Below are positions 35,801 to 43,455 of a stretch of 64,000 bases of DNA, piece by piece. The stretch is from Paenibacillus vietnamensis (GTDB lineage: Bacteria > Bacillota > Bacilli > Paenibacillales > Paenibacillaceae). The notes below the pieces were generated by a model that was given only the letters and a program-made list of their open reading frames with translations, did not search any database and was not told the DNA's origin. Within the stretch, counting starts at the first letter, position 1; each line of letters starts with the position of its first letter. Position numbers and translations under genes: made by a program. The stretch is from NCBI RefSeq assembly GCF_020169515.1, contig NZ_JAHMHW010000004.1:248001-312000 (forward strand). The letters run 5' to 3'.

Positions 35801-35924
35801 CTTCGGCACCCGCTTCCTGCTGTCCTACAGCCCGGACCATCGGCGCCGTGAATGCAGCTTGCAAAAGCAGCGCGATGCCCAGCAGCACGAGCCACCCTTT
35901 GCCGAACCTTCCTTTGCTTACCAT
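32877..35924 (-). CDS. Secreted alpha-galactosidase-like hydrolase with two CBM35-type domains
   Basis: A 1015-residue protein: signal peptide (about 1-32), two tandem carbohydrate-binding domains of the CBM35/CBM6 type (about 44-170 and 186-312; both contain the GGSALQF/GGSTLTF and SYISGDPR-like blocks), then a clan GH-D catalytic part homologous to the intracellular enzyme at 23259-25334. The barrel has PVGWNSWG, FEYIKIDFLTHG with the likely nucleophile aspartate, and ARRISCD. It should release galactose or a similar sugar from polysaccharide outside the cell. ATG 35924 follows GGGAGG. A cre-like site precedes it. The two binding domains share many residues, suggesting duplication. Confidence 0.85.
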   Translation of the reverse strand: MVSKGRFGKGWLVLLGIALLLQAAFTAPMVRAVGQQEAGAEEVLYSYEAEAAGNTLSGKAEAKDCAAAAGCSGDRLVGGLWGGSALQFNDVTVSAGGVYVMSVHYISGDPRSFAVSVNGGAGDHYDLPKTADWNTLGSYELELELQEGTNTIRLYDEGGYSPDIDKIDLRLSDGGTGTDPGTPAEGTVYEAEAADNVLTGNAVVRACNAETACSGGKKVGDVWGGSTLTFPNVAVDTAGVYLLKLSYISGDPRPVSIQVNGGASETYTPPKTASWDTLGEYSIEVELAQGNNTIRFDDNGGWSPDIDSIEVISSGGGGEDPGPIGEIGNIGEMTDSVKFGNISVEEHERGLTFGNGVYSITYNTDSGLAAYEWDGKTVAKGIYSTVQLESSLSSRDYEEHSFEIDQVERMKDGHGKGVRVTVVNREEGLPEMKQIYRVYDKLPYFLVSQELSGDSELSTNDMAPIVLNAAGGIDIGSYEDNRVLIAPFDNDMWSRYQARTINTSLNTSSYVSSELTAIYDNGSRSGLVLGSVSHDTWKTGISWSGSNDRINKLKVFGGFSSQTSTHDVVPHGKVTGKTIVSPVIFVGYYKDYRDGLEGFGRANAAVAPPLAFEKGVPKGVPVGWNSWGAYESGLSYDKVAAVSDFFKQELGKSDFSNKGTVYINMDSYWDNLSDQQLKDAVQLIRNNGQKAGIYYGPFVYWGSNMSQPVEGTDGKFTYGDIVLRDANGNPLPTVDGAYAVDPTHPGSKQRVEYYMNRFKAYGFEYIKIDFLTHGSFEGEHYDKTVQTGIQAYNQGMAHLNETLDGSMFISASIAPLFPSQYAHARRISCDIDGTLAKTEYQLNNLTYGWWQNGTIYSYTDPDYMTLVKAGSLEGARTRVNSAAISGTVFMNSDDVLDPKAREYMLELLTDKQVNAVALKGKAFRPVEGNTGTAAADQFVLKDGKDYYLAVFNYTNEAVAKTVDFQRAGIPREAEVTVTDLWTDEAVRVTDGGLSVSLEGAQSKLFKITVKAGNSN

Positions 35925-35950
35925 CGTTTTACCTCCCTCAAGTATTTGAA

Positions 35951-35964
35951 TTAAGCGCTTTCTT
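35951..35964. promoter_or_regulatory. Weak cre-like site upstream of the secreted alpha-galactosidase
   Basis: AGAAAGCGCTTAAT (minus strand) matches about 10 of 14 positions of the ideal cre palindrome and lies 27 bases before the start codon. It may place the gene under CcpA control. Confidence 0.4.
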
Positions 35965-36141
35965 TGTTCATTTTAAAGGGAGGAATGACGGCTGATAAGC
36001 CAAGAATGTTACGATATATGCTCCAAATCATCAGACTTTTCTGCAGGAAGTCGAGACGCAGGAAGCTTTAGAAAAATTTTTTACGAAACATGCCGTAAAC
36101 CGGGGACAAACTTTTTACATTCATCGAGTTTAGGAAAACCC

Positions 36142-36171
36142 TTGCCAAACCGATGCTGTACTATGTAGAAT
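36142..36171 (+). promoter_or_regulatory. Candidate promoter of the uracil/xanthine permease gene
   Basis: TTGCCA (36142-36147) and TAGAAT (36166-36171) with an 18-base spacer, 50 bases before the start codon. Confidence 0.45.
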
Positions 36172-36221
36172 CGACAAGGGTCATTCGCACATTATTACTA
36201 TTAATGAAGGAGCCTGTCCAT

Positions 36222-37523
36222 ATGAAAAAAACAATCGGGGTTCACGAAAGACCCCCGCTCGGGCAAAGCTTCATGCTCAGCCTGCAGCATTTGTTCGCCA
36301 TGTTCGGATCGACGGTGCTCGTCCCGAACCTTCTAGGCGTAGATCCGGCCATATGCCTGCTGATGAACGGGGTCGGCACACTGCTGTACCTGTGGATTTG
36401 TAAAGGACAAATACCCGCTTACCTCGGCTCCAGCTTCGCCTTCCTCGCTCCGGCCGGCGCTGTCATCGGCGACCAGGCGGCAGGCGGAGGCCATTATGCG
36501 GCAGCGCTGGGCGGGTTCATTGCAGCTGGCGTTATTTTTACGATCGTTGCGCTTATCATTCAAGCTGCAGGCACGGGCTGGATTGACGTTGTGTTCCCTC
36601 CTGCCGCTATGGGTGCGATTGTCGCGATCATCGGCCTTGAGCTTATCCCCGTTGCCGCAGCCATGTCCGGCTGGATCCCGCAGCAGGGAGCGGATGCGTC
36701 GGCCTGGAGCATGGATCCGAAAACCGTCATCCTATCTACAAGCACGCTTGCCATTACCGTGCTCGGCTCCGTGCTGTTCCGCGGTTTTATGCGCATCATC
36801 CCGATTCTGTTCGGCATCGTCTGCGGATATATGATCGCCTACTTCATGGATTTTACGGATTTCAGCAAGGTTAGCGGAACAGCCTTCGTGCAAGCTCCGC
36901 AATTTACGTTTCCCGAATTTGAGTGGACGGCGATCATTGCCATTGCGCCAGCAGCACTTGTCGTAATCGCGGAGCATATCGGGCATTTGGTCGTCACGGG
37001 CAACATCGTCGAGAAGGATCTGTCGAAGGAACCGGGACTTCACCGCTCGATGCTCGGCAACGGCATTTCGACGATTTTGTCGGGCTTCGCAGGCTCCACG
37101 CCCAATACGACGTACGGCGAGAATATCGGCGTGCTGGCGATCACCAGGGTGTACTCCACCTTCGTCATCGGAGGCGCGGCCGTCATAGCGATCGTACTGT
37201 CTTTCTCCGGCAAGTTTTCCGCCTTGATCTCCAGCATTCCGGGTCCGGTGATGGGCGGGGTATCGCTGCTTCTGTTCGGCGTTATCGCCGCATCGGGGCT
37301 CCGTATGCTCGTCGAATCGAAGGTCGATTACAGCAAGCCGACCAATTTGTTTCTGAGCACGATCGTACTCGTCACGGGTTTAAGCGGCGTCAAGATGACG
37401 ATCGGCGATTTCTCTCTGAGCGGCATGGCTCTCGCCACAGTCGTTGCAATCGCGCTGAGCCTGCTGTTCAAGCTGTTCGAGGTGCTGAAGCTTTCGAACG
37501 ATCATGAGGCTGCCGGGCATTAG
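36222..37523 (+). CDS. Uracil/xanthine permease (NCS2 family)
   Basis: A 433-residue membrane protein with about 14 helices. NCS2 signatures are visible: the early LQHLFAMFGSTVLVP motif, the AEHIGHLVVTGNIV block with its substrate-facing glutamate, and GSTPNTTYGENIGVLA. It imports uracil or xanthine with protons; the NTTYGENIG form favours uracil (PyrP/UraA). ATG 36222 is preceded by AAGGAG; the frame's upstream ATG at 36153 overlaps the promoter. Monocistronic. Confidence 0.92.
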   Translation: MKKTIGVHERPPLGQSFMLSLQHLFAMFGSTVLVPNLLGVDPAICLLMNGVGTLLYLWICKGQIPAYLGSSFAFLAPAGAVIGDQAAGGGHYAAALGGFIAAGVIFTIVALIIQAAGTGWIDVVFPPAAMGAIVAIIGLELIPVAAAMSGWIPQQGADASAWSMDPKTVILSTSTLAITVLGSVLFRGFMRIIPILFGIVCGYMIAYFMDFTDFSKVSGTAFVQAPQFTFPEFEWTAIIAIAPAALVVIAEHIGHLVVTGNIVEKDLSKEPGLHRSMLGNGISTILSGFAGSTPNTTYGENIGVLAITRVYSTFVIGGAAVIAIVLSFSGKFSALISSIPGPVMGGVSLLLFGVIAASGLRMLVESKVDYSKPTNLFLSTIVLVTGLSGVKMTIGDFSLSGMALATVVAIALSLLFKLFEVLKLSNDHEAAGH

Positions 37524-37620
37524 CCTGCACGCTTCCATAATGTTTCAGCCTAATTTACCTGATAGAGGAGACAGGAGCCGCCTTTCGCACATAGCATAAA
37601 GCGAGAGGGGGCCTGCGGCT

Positions 37621-37959
37621 ATGCCAGCCTATCGGATTATCGTCGATCTCTCCGATCGTCAGCTTTACCTGCTCGACAACAATATTGTCGTCCGGGGATT
37701 TCCCGTCGGCATAGGCCGAATGGTGACCCAGACGCCGAGTGGCGATTATATTATCATAAACAAGCAGCCGAATCCCGGCGGACCGTTCGGCGTCCTCTGG
37801 ATGGGGCTGTCCAAGCCTCATTACGGCATCCACGGCACCAACGACCCGTCCTCCATCGGCGGTCTGGTGTCCCACGGATGCATCCGCATGTACAACGAGG
37901 ATGTCTTGCAGTTATCCAGACTTGTGCCCATTCATACAAGGGTGACGATCAGGCCTTAG
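37621..37959 (+). CDS. Minimal L,D-transpeptidase (YkuD domain)
   Basis: A 112-residue protein that is a bare YkuD domain: [15 protein letters not shown] at the start, H71 in YGIHGTN and catalytic C87 in SHGCIRM. These enzymes form 3-3 peptidoglycan crosslinks or attach groups to the wall. There is no signal peptide, membrane segment or LysM domain, so export would need a non-classical route or the protein may act on the forespore or during lysis; this is unresolved. ATG 37621 follows GAGAGGGGG at long spacing. A strong terminator follows. Confidence 0.85.
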   Translation: MPAYRIIVDLSDRQLYLLDNNIVVRGFPVGIGRMVTQTPSGDYIIINKQPNPGGPFGVLWMGLSKPHYGIHGTNDPSSIGGLVSHGCIRMYNEDVLQLSRLVPIHTRVTIRP

Positions 37960-37963
37960 GATT

Positions 37964-38003
37964 AAGGGATTTACAGAGCAGGTCTGTAAATCCCTTCTTT
38001 TTT
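37964..38003 (+). terminator. Terminator after the L,D-transpeptidase gene
   Basis: AAGGGATTTACAGA and TCTGTAAATCCCTT form a perfect 14-base-pair stem with a five-base loop, followed by CTTTTTTC. Confidence 0.95.
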
Positions 38004-38022
38004 CGCCATATATCAAAAAAAT

Positions 38023-38403
38023 TTAGCCAAGCAAGGCCGCTTGTCTTTTATGCATATCTTCCAGCACCAAACACGCCATCGCCTCTACATCGGGCACGAT
38101 TCTCGGGCAAATGCACGGATCGTGCCTGCCTTCCGTCCGAATTTCCCGCTCTTCTCCGCTAAGGCTGACCGTGCTCTGTTTCACGGAAATGGACGAGGTC
38201 GGTTTGACGCCTATCCGAAAAACAATGTCCTGCCCGGTACTGATTCCGCCGACGATTCCACCTGAATGATTGCTTAGAAAGCCGCTGCCGTCCATCCCGT
38301 CATTATGCTCGCTTCCAAGCATGGAAGCAGTCGCAAACCCCGCACCGAATTCGATTCCCTTAACCGCTCCGATCGACAGCATCGCTTGCTCCGCGGGAAA
38401 TAA
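38023..38403 (-). pseudogene. aroC: Chorismate synthase remnant (C-terminal third)
   Basis: About 125 residues match the end of chorismate synthase: AMLSIGAVKGIEFGAGF, GSEHNDGMDGSG, SGGIVGGISTGQDIVFRIGVKPTSSI and RHDPCICPRIVPDVEAMA. The N-terminal two thirds (about 250 residues, including FMN-contacting parts) are missing; the frame just upstream is open but unrelated and has no ribosome binding site. It cannot be a functional enzyme. The intact gene would be expected elsewhere, so this is probably a partial duplicate left by recombination. Confidence 0.9.
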
Positions 38404-38467
38404 ACCAACAAAGAGTCCTATCGCTTTTTCTTTCAGCCATAGGACGTCTGCTATTGGACAAATTAAT

Positions 38468-39013
38468 CTACCAATCCGGCTCTCCGGGCCTCCATCCCGT
38501 TTCCTGCGACCAGATATGCGATTTCTGCAAAATGTCCCAAACGATGGGCCCTTTTCCTTCCACGTATTTGGGCCGCTCGTTTCGGTATAGCTCCATAAGC
38601 CGATGTTTTTCCACAGCGTACCTTAAGCAATCTTCAGGATGTACGCGCAAATAATCTCTGAAGAGCAAGGTCAACTGTTCCGAAATGCCGCCCGCTTGCC
38701 GGACATGAATATGTGTTCTGCGAGTTCCCGGCTGTTCCCGGAAATACCGCTTCGTCATGTCGGGGTTCTCTTCTCTGCATACAAAGCCTGCTTGTTCCAG
38801 CTGCGGCCTATACAAGAAATCGTTATCGAGATCCAAAACAGAGATTTGGATATCTATGATCGGCTTGGCATCCAGACCGGCAACCGATGTCGAACCGACA
38901 TGATCGATGCGTACAGCCGCTTCCCTGAGCGAATGTCTTAATGTTGAAGCGACGTTATTAAAAATATTTTTCCACTCCGGATCGTGTTTTGATATCTTCC
39001 ATTGATCGTCCAT
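38468..39013 (-). CDS. GrpB family protein (UPF0157 nucleotidyltransferase fold)
   Basis: A 181-residue soluble protein with the GrpB signature IDHVGSTSVAGLDAKPIIDIQI, whose GS and paired aspartates resemble a minimal nucleotidyltransferase active site, and a THIHVRQ segment. ATG 39013 follows AGGAG six bases away; the long open extension upstream is antisense to the ltrA-like gene and has no start signal. The function of the family is not settled. Divergently transcribed from the LtrA gene 112 bases away. Confidence 0.88.
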   Translation of the reverse strand: MDDQWKISKHDPEWKNIFNNVASTLRHSLREAAVRIDHVGSTSVAGLDAKPIIDIQISVLDLDNDFLYRPQLEQAGFVCREENPDMTKRYFREQPGTRRTHIHVRQAGGISEQLTLLFRDYLRVHPEDCLRYAVEKHRLMELYRNERPKYVEGKGPIVWDILQKSHIWSQETGWRPGEPDW

Positions 39014-39125
39014 CTTCTTCTCCTCTTCCTTGATTTCCATACGAGACTTCCAATTCCTACCCGTGCTACAATGGATCTTGAAATATAGCAAATTGGATCC
39101 GTCAAAATCGCTAAGGAGTGAAAGG

Positions 39126-40346
39126 ATGAAGCCGTTATCCGCAAGAGCCCTGCTGCTTCGCAGCCGAGGGAACAGCGACTCAGGGAAAGTTTCGTTTATC
39201 GAATTGTTTTTCGACTTGATTTTTGTATTTGCCGTTACGCAGCTGTCGCATTCCTTCCTGGAAAATTTCACGATGGCAGGCGCTGTCGAGCTGGCGCTTA
39301 TTACGATGGCCGTCTGGTGGGTCTGGATCTTCACCGCTTGGGTCATCAACACGCTTAATCCCGAAAGCAAGCACGTTCGTGTCATGCTGATCGTTCTGAT
39401 GCTGATTGGACTTATCATGTCTTCTTCGATTCCTAAGGCATTTGAAACAGCCGGCCTTTATTTTGCCGTCGCTTACACTTTATTACAGGTAGGACGTACT
39501 GCATATACCATATGGGTTCTTCGCGACGGGTCTCAAGAGCTTAGGATCAATTTTGTCCGGATACTTTCCTGGCTTACGCTGTCGGGGGTGTTCTGGATTG
39601 CCGGGGGAATCGCGGAGGGCGAAACGCGGCTTGCGTTATGGATTATCGCGCTTGTAATCGAATATGTGTCTCCTTCGTTAGGGTTTTGGACGCCGCGCAT
39701 CGGCCGGACGCCGACAACGGTCTGGAACGTGGAAGGGTCGCATATGGCCGAGCGGTGCGGCCTATTTATTATCATTGCACTCGGGGAATCGATTCTCGTT
39801 ACGGGGGCGACATTCGCCAAGCTGGAATGGAGTCCGGTTACATTGGCCGCCTTTGCAGCCTCGTTCGCCGGCACGGCGGCCATGTGGTGGATCTACTTCG
39901 ATTCGACGGCCAAGACCGGGCATCACTTTATCGCCCATTCCTCCGATCCCGGCCGCGTCGCAAGGTCTGCCTACACGTACACGCATTTGCTGCTGGTGGC
40001 GGGCATTATCGTGACAGCCGTCGCCGATGAGCTGCTGCTGGCCCATCCCGTCGGACATATCGATGCCAAAACGACTGCCGTCATTCTGGGAGGACCGGCC
40101 CTTTTCCTGCTCGGCAACGTGCTGTTTATGCGAATCGTATCGGGCGTCTACCCGGCACCTTATCTATTTGGCTTGCTGGCGCTCGCCGTTCTTAGCTTCG
40201 CTTCTGTCTTCTTGAACGCGCTGATCCTGTCGGGTCTGGCCAGTCTTGTTCTGATCGCCGCTTCCCTATGGGGATCGCTATTCTCGGAGCGGCTGTGCCG
40301 TGTACAGACCGCTCCGGCAGCGGAACAGGTTAATGGAACCGTTTAG
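39126..40346 (+). CDS. Low temperature requirement protein A (LtrA) family membrane protein
   Basis: A 406-residue protein with about ten membrane helices. The LtrA signature is at the N-terminus (VSFIELFFDLIFVFAVTQLSH), with the conserved MAVWWVWIFTAWVIN and HMAERCGLFIIIALGESIL blocks. The family was named for growth of Listeria at low temperature; its transport substrate is unknown. ATG 39126 follows AAGGAG. The stop overlaps the end of the convergent FMN reductase gene by four bases. Confidence 0.9.
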   Translation: MKPLSARALLLRSRGNSDSGKVSFIELFFDLIFVFAVTQLSHSFLENFTMAGAVELALITMAVWWVWIFTAWVINTLNPESKHVRVMLIVLMLIGLIMSSSIPKAFETAGLYFAVAYTLLQVGRTAYTIWVLRDGSQELRINFVRILSWLTLSGVFWIAGGIAEGETRLALWIIALVIEYVSPSLGFWTPRIGRTPTTVWNVEGSHMAERCGLFIIIALGESILVTGATFAKLEWSPVTLAAFAASFAGTAAMWWIYFDSTAKTGHHFIAHSSDPGRVARSAYTYTHLLLVAGIIVTAVADELLLAHPVGHIDAKTTAVILGGPALFLLGNVLFMRIVSGVYPAPYLFGLLALAVLSFASVFLNALILSGLASLVLIAASLWGSLFSERLCRVQTAPAAEQVNGTV

Positions 40347-40900
40347 TCAATCGTTGGCGCTTGGTCGATCCAGCGGATAAACGATTCCGCATAACGCTGC
40401 AAATATTTGCGGGTCGATTCGTCCGTCAGCAAACGGCGGTCCGTATCGACCTTTTCCATCACCTGGGATATGTACATTTTCTGAAAAGGAAGCACGAACA
40501 CCTGCACGGCCTCCAGCGTCTGCCGGATTTGCTGCTGGGCCAGCATCGTGCCTTTGGCCCCGGGCGTTGCGCCGACTACGCCGGCAGGCTTCCGGAGGAG
40601 CACCGCGGTTCTGGTCGGCGTCGACGCCCAGTCGAGGGCGTTCTTCAGGACGCCGGGGATACCCGAATTGTATTCCGGGCTGACGATCATAATACCGTCC
40701 GACCGGCCGATAGCTTCACGGAAACGCTGCACCGGCTCCGGTCCGGGCCCCTTGTCCACATCTCCATTATACAAAGGAAGCTCATCGATGGAGATAAATT
40801 CATATTCGGCGGCAGGAGCAAGCTCGGGGATCGCCTCCGCAATAATCCGGTTAAACGAATGCTCCCTCAAGCTGCCGACGATGATTCCGATTTTTTTCAT
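40343..40900 (-). CDS. NADPH-dependent FMN reductase family protein
   Basis: A 185-residue flavodoxin-fold protein. The FMN phosphate loop is at the start (IIVGSLREHSFNRI), with the SPEYNSGIPGVLKNALDW segment that contacts the flavin ring. Such proteins reduce FMN, azo dyes, chromate or quinones with NAD(P)H; the physiological substrate is not predictable. ATG 40900 follows AGGAGG. Single gene, convergent with ltrA. Confidence 0.9.
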   Translation of the reverse strand: MKKIGIIVGSLREHSFNRIIAEAIPELAPAAEYEFISIDELPLYNGDVDKGPGPEPVQRFREAIGRSDGIMIVSPEYNSGIPGVLKNALDWASTPTRTAVLLRKPAGVVGATPGAKGTMLAQQQIRQTLEAVQVFVLPFQKMYISQVMEKVDTDRRLLTDESTRKYLQRYAESFIRWIDQAPTID

Positions 40901-40979
40901 TTTTTTGTTCCTCCTTTGAGTGGTGGCTAATAGGCTCATATTCTATCATACATTAAAAATATTCATATGAGGTGATTCT

Positions 40980-41657
40980 ATGGAAGCAAAACGAGCGGCC
41001 GGCGAGCTGGCGGTTGAGATCCTGCAGGATGGCATGACTGTAGGATTAGGTACAGGATCAACGGTCTATCATTCGATTCAAGCGATCGGCAGAAAAGTGG
41101 CGGACGGGCTGTCCATCAAAGCTGTAGCCACTTCCATCCATTCCGAGCAGCTGGCTAGACAATTAGGCATTACGATCATCCCGTTCTCGGACGTCGAGGA
41201 AATCGATATTACGATTGACGGCGCCGATGAAGTCGATCCCGACTGGAATTTGATCAAAGGCGGAGGCGGTGCTCTTCTGCGCGAGAAAATCGTCGCCGAT
41301 GCCAGCAAACGGCTGATCGTCATCGTCGACGAATCCAAGGTTGTCCGTCAGCTCGGCCGATTTCCGCTGCCGGTCGAGGTAGTCCCGTTCGGCTTCGAGC
41401 TTACGGAGAGGAAGCTGCGCGCGCTTGGCTGTGAGCCGAAGCTGAGAACGGCGGATTCGCAGCCGTATATAACCGATAACGGGAACTACATCATGGACTG
41501 CGAGTTCGGAAGCATCGCTAATCCGGCGCTGCTCGCCGAGGAGCTCCACCGCATTCCCGGAGTTGTCGAGCACGGGCTGTTTATCCGCATGGCCGCGCAG
41601 GTCATCGTCGGAAGGCCGGACGGCTCCGTCTATGAGCTTGACCGGAAGCAGCCGTAA
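40980..41657 (+). CDS. rpiA: Ribose-5-phosphate isomerase A
   Basis: A 225-residue cytosolic enzyme interconverting ribose 5-phosphate and ribulose 5-phosphate in the pentose phosphate pathway. The phosphate-binding GLGTGSTVYHSI, the catalytic DGADEVDPDWNLIKGGGGALLREK block and the VDESK lysine motif are all intact, and the length is normal. ATG 40980 has a GAGGTGAT ribosome binding site. Monocistronic with a terminator at 41684. Confidence 0.96.
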   Translation: MEAKRAAGELAVEILQDGMTVGLGTGSTVYHSIQAIGRKVADGLSIKAVATSIHSEQLARQLGITIIPFSDVEEIDITIDGADEVDPDWNLIKGGGGALLREKIVADASKRLIVIVDESKVVRQLGRFPLPVEVVPFGFELTERKLRALGCEPKLRTADSQPYITDNGNYIMDCEFGSIANPALLAEELHRIPGVVEHGLFIRMAAQVIVGRPDGSVYELDRKQP

Positions 41658-41683
41658 TTCCGGCTGCATCCAAGCTAAGTCGA

Positions 41684-41717
41684 AGGCTGCCGGTCCTCCT
41701 GGCAGCTTTTTCCTTTT
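41684..41717 (+). terminator. Terminator after rpiA
   Basis: GGCTGCC and GGCAGC around a GGTCCTCCT-type loop, followed by TTTTTCCTTTT on the plus strand. Confidence 0.85.
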
Positions 41718-41991
41718 AGTCGGCTGCAAGTACCAACTGAGAATACACGTTCCCTTGCGACAGCAGCTTATCGTGCGACCCTGCTCCGAAACCCGGCCTT
41801 CCTTCAGCACGCAGATAGGCCTCCTGAAACACGATGCTCACACGCTTCAGCCAGTCGTCGCGGCGGATGTGCGCCAGCGGTTCGCCGTTAACCGCAATTC
41901 GTCCGGCATCGGGCTCGTAGAAGCGAATAAGCAGCTGGACGATCGTCGATTTCCCGCCACCGTTCGTTCCGACGAACGCTACTTTGCCGGG
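41716..41991 (-). pseudogene. ABC transporter ATPase relic with internal deletion
   Basis: The fragment begins at the Walker A loop (VAFVGTNGGGKSTIVQLL), runs to the Q-loop (SIVFQEAYL) and then jumps to the extreme C-terminus. The signature motif, Walker B and H-loop, about 100 residues, are gone. After the junction the expected tail reads KEGRVSEQG in another frame and returns to frame as SHDKLLSQGNVYSQL, indicating a further one-base loss near 41766. The N-terminal membrane domain of this exporter-type protein is also absent. Nonfunctional. Confidence 0.88.
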
Positions 41992-41999
41992 CATAGCTT

Positions 42000-42286
42000 A
42001 ATAAAATTCGATAAAATGATAATTTTCCCTTTTTTGCTGTAGCAGGTTGTTTCGGATTCCCGTCTCTACCCAGCATCCGTCACCTTTCGAGTATTATAAA
42101 TGGTTTTCATGTATCTATTCCGAAAGTAGCAGCTCTTTCTCGAGAAATAACTGGATTCAGTGTCCATAAAACAAGGATGAGGACTGAATCAGAGCAGAAA
42201 CGTCGTTTTAAATGCATCAAATCCCGATATTTATTCGAAAGAGCCATTTTCTCCAAAAATAAAGTCATAAAATACAGTTAACGACA
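42000..42286. other. Gene-free stretch before the acetyltransferase
   Basis: No supported gene. A hairpin-forming inverted repeat (GATTCAGTGTCC near 42154 with GGACTGAATC near 42182) is present, without a T-run. The right end runs into the promoter of the acetyltransferase gene. Confidence 0.4.
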
Positions 42287-42326
42287 ATAATTCGAATTGA
42301 ATAACACACATGAAATGTAGTATTCT
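42287..42326 (+). promoter_or_regulatory. Promoter with overlapping TTATTC/GAATAA operator
   Basis: -35 TTGAAT (42297-42302) and -10 TATTCT (42321-42326) are spaced 18 bases. An imperfect inverted repeat, GTTATTC-N5-GAATTAT on the minus strand (42287-42305), covers the -35. The same motif class is found upstream of the SinR-like gene and others in the window. Confidence 0.55.
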
Positions 42327-42359
42327 AAATGCAACAACCTATTGGATGGAGGGATCGAT

Positions 42360-42878
42360 ATGATGGCCGATTTGAGAAGTCACTTGAAGTCAAACCGCTC
42401 CAACCCGGTTACCGTCATGGTGCTCGTAACGTACTGCTTCGGCAGCTGGCTCTACCGTGATTTCAAGGTTCCCGTGCTGCGCAAGCTGCTTTGGCTGCTG
42501 TACCGCGCGATGGACCTTGTTTTCGTCCGTATTCTAGGTCACGGGGAAGTGTCGCCCTATTGCAAAATCGGCCGCAACCTGCATCTGCCGCACGGCATTA
42601 ACGGCGTCTTCATCAATGCGAAAGCGGTCATCGGCTCTCGTGTGACCATCTTCCATCAAGTGACGTTAGGAGACCGCAATCAGTTGGGCTCGCCTACGAT
42701 CGGGGACGGCGCCTTTATCGGTGCCGGCGCCAAAATTTTGGGTCCCGTACGCATCGGGGATAACGCCCAAATCGGCGCGAACGCCGTCGTCGTGAAGGAT
42801 GTACCGGCCGGAGCGACGGCTGTCGGCATTCCTGCGCAAATTATAACGAGCAGCCGAATCCGCTCGGCCAGCGGATAG
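42360..42878 (+). CDS. Serine O-acetyltransferase-like hexapeptide-repeat acetyltransferase
   Basis: A 172-residue protein with a hydrophobic N-terminal helical part and a left-handed beta-helix C-terminal domain (IGRNLHLPHGINGVFINAKAVIG, GAFIGAGAKILGPVRIGDNAQIGANAVV). It uses acetyl-CoA. The domain matches CysE-type enzymes, but the short N-terminus and setting make acetylation of an exopolysaccharide sugar more likely than cysteine synthesis (inference). ATG 42360 has GGAGGG six bases upstream, better than the in-frame TTG 42342. Its promoter carries the SinR-like operator. Confidence 0.82.
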   Translation: MMADLRSHLKSNRSNPVTVMVLVTYCFGSWLYRDFKVPVLRKLLWLLYRAMDLVFVRILGHGEVSPYCKIGRNLHLPHGINGVFINAKAVIGSRVTIFHQVTLGDRNQLGSPTIGDGAFIGAGAKILGPVRIGDNAQIGANAVVVKDVPAGATAVGIPAQIITSSRIRSASG

Positions 42879-42894
42879 CCGCCGGAGCAAACGC

Positions 42895-42926
42895 GAAGAC
42901 CCGCAACCGATTGGTTGCGGGTCTTC
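42895..42926. terminator. Bidirectional terminator between the two acetyltransferase genes
   Basis: GAAGACCCGCAACC and GGTTGCGGGTCTTC form a perfect 14-base-pair stem with a four-base loop between convergent genes. Confidence 0.85.
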
Positions 42927-42946
42927 GTCTGTCTTTACGCCGATCT

Positions 42947-43441
42947 TTATGGTCTGGAGGAGATGATCTTTGCAGGTACGCCGCCGACTATCGAGTAAGG
43001 CTCCGTATTTCTGGTCACTACAGCTCCAGCGGCGACCACGGTGCCTTTGGCAACAGTGACGCCGGCCACGATAACGGCCCCCGCGCCGATCCAGCAGTCA
43101 GCCTCGATGACCACGTCGTTCGGCTCATGCTCCTGATGCTCGATCAGCTTGCCGGCCTTGATGCCATGGTTCGAGGCGAACACCTGAACGTTCGGCCCGA
43201 GCAAGACGTCGTCGCCGATTGTGATTTTGCCCGGGCCGGGCCATAATACGCAATTGCGCCCGATATGTACGTTGCGCCCCAAAAATATCCGCTCCGGCTG
43301 TTTCAAGGATACAGTCGGATCGATGACCGCCCCGTTAAAAGAACCCAGCTTGCCGATAGCCGAGCCGTGCTCCTCGTATCCCTTCAACAGCAGCAGCAGC
43401 GCGTACTTCCACAAGCCGGGCTTCAACAGATTCGATTTCAT
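42947..43441 (-). CDS. Hexapeptide-repeat acyltransferase (maltose/galactoside acetyltransferase type)
   Basis: A 164-residue soluble protein whose C-terminal two thirds is a left-handed beta-helix (ERIFLGRNVHIGRNCVLWPG, DVLLGPNVQVFASNHGI, CWIGAGAVIVAGVTVAKGTVVAAGAVV). The NH in SNHG carries the usual catalytic histidine. It transfers acetyl groups to sugar hydroxyls. ATG 43441 follows GGAGGGG. A perfect palindromic operator sits at the transcription start, so the gene is probably repressed by the neighbouring SinR-like protein. A role in exopolysaccharide acetylation is inference. Confidence 0.85.
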   Translation of the reverse strand: MKSNLLKPGLWKYALLLLLKGYEEHGSAIGKLGSFNGAVIDPTVSLKQPERIFLGRNVHIGRNCVLWPGPGKITIGDDVLLGPNVQVFASNHGIKAGKLIEHQEHEPNDVVIEADCWIGAGAVIVAGVTVAKGTVVAAGAVVTRNTEPYSIVGGVPAKIISSRP

Positions 43442-43455
43442 AACAACCCCTCCAT

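Noticed and set aside
39014-39418. N-terminal extension of the GrpB protein by 135 residues
   Set aside because: It runs antisense through the LtrA start region and lacks a start signal; GrpB proteins begin at the chosen ATG.
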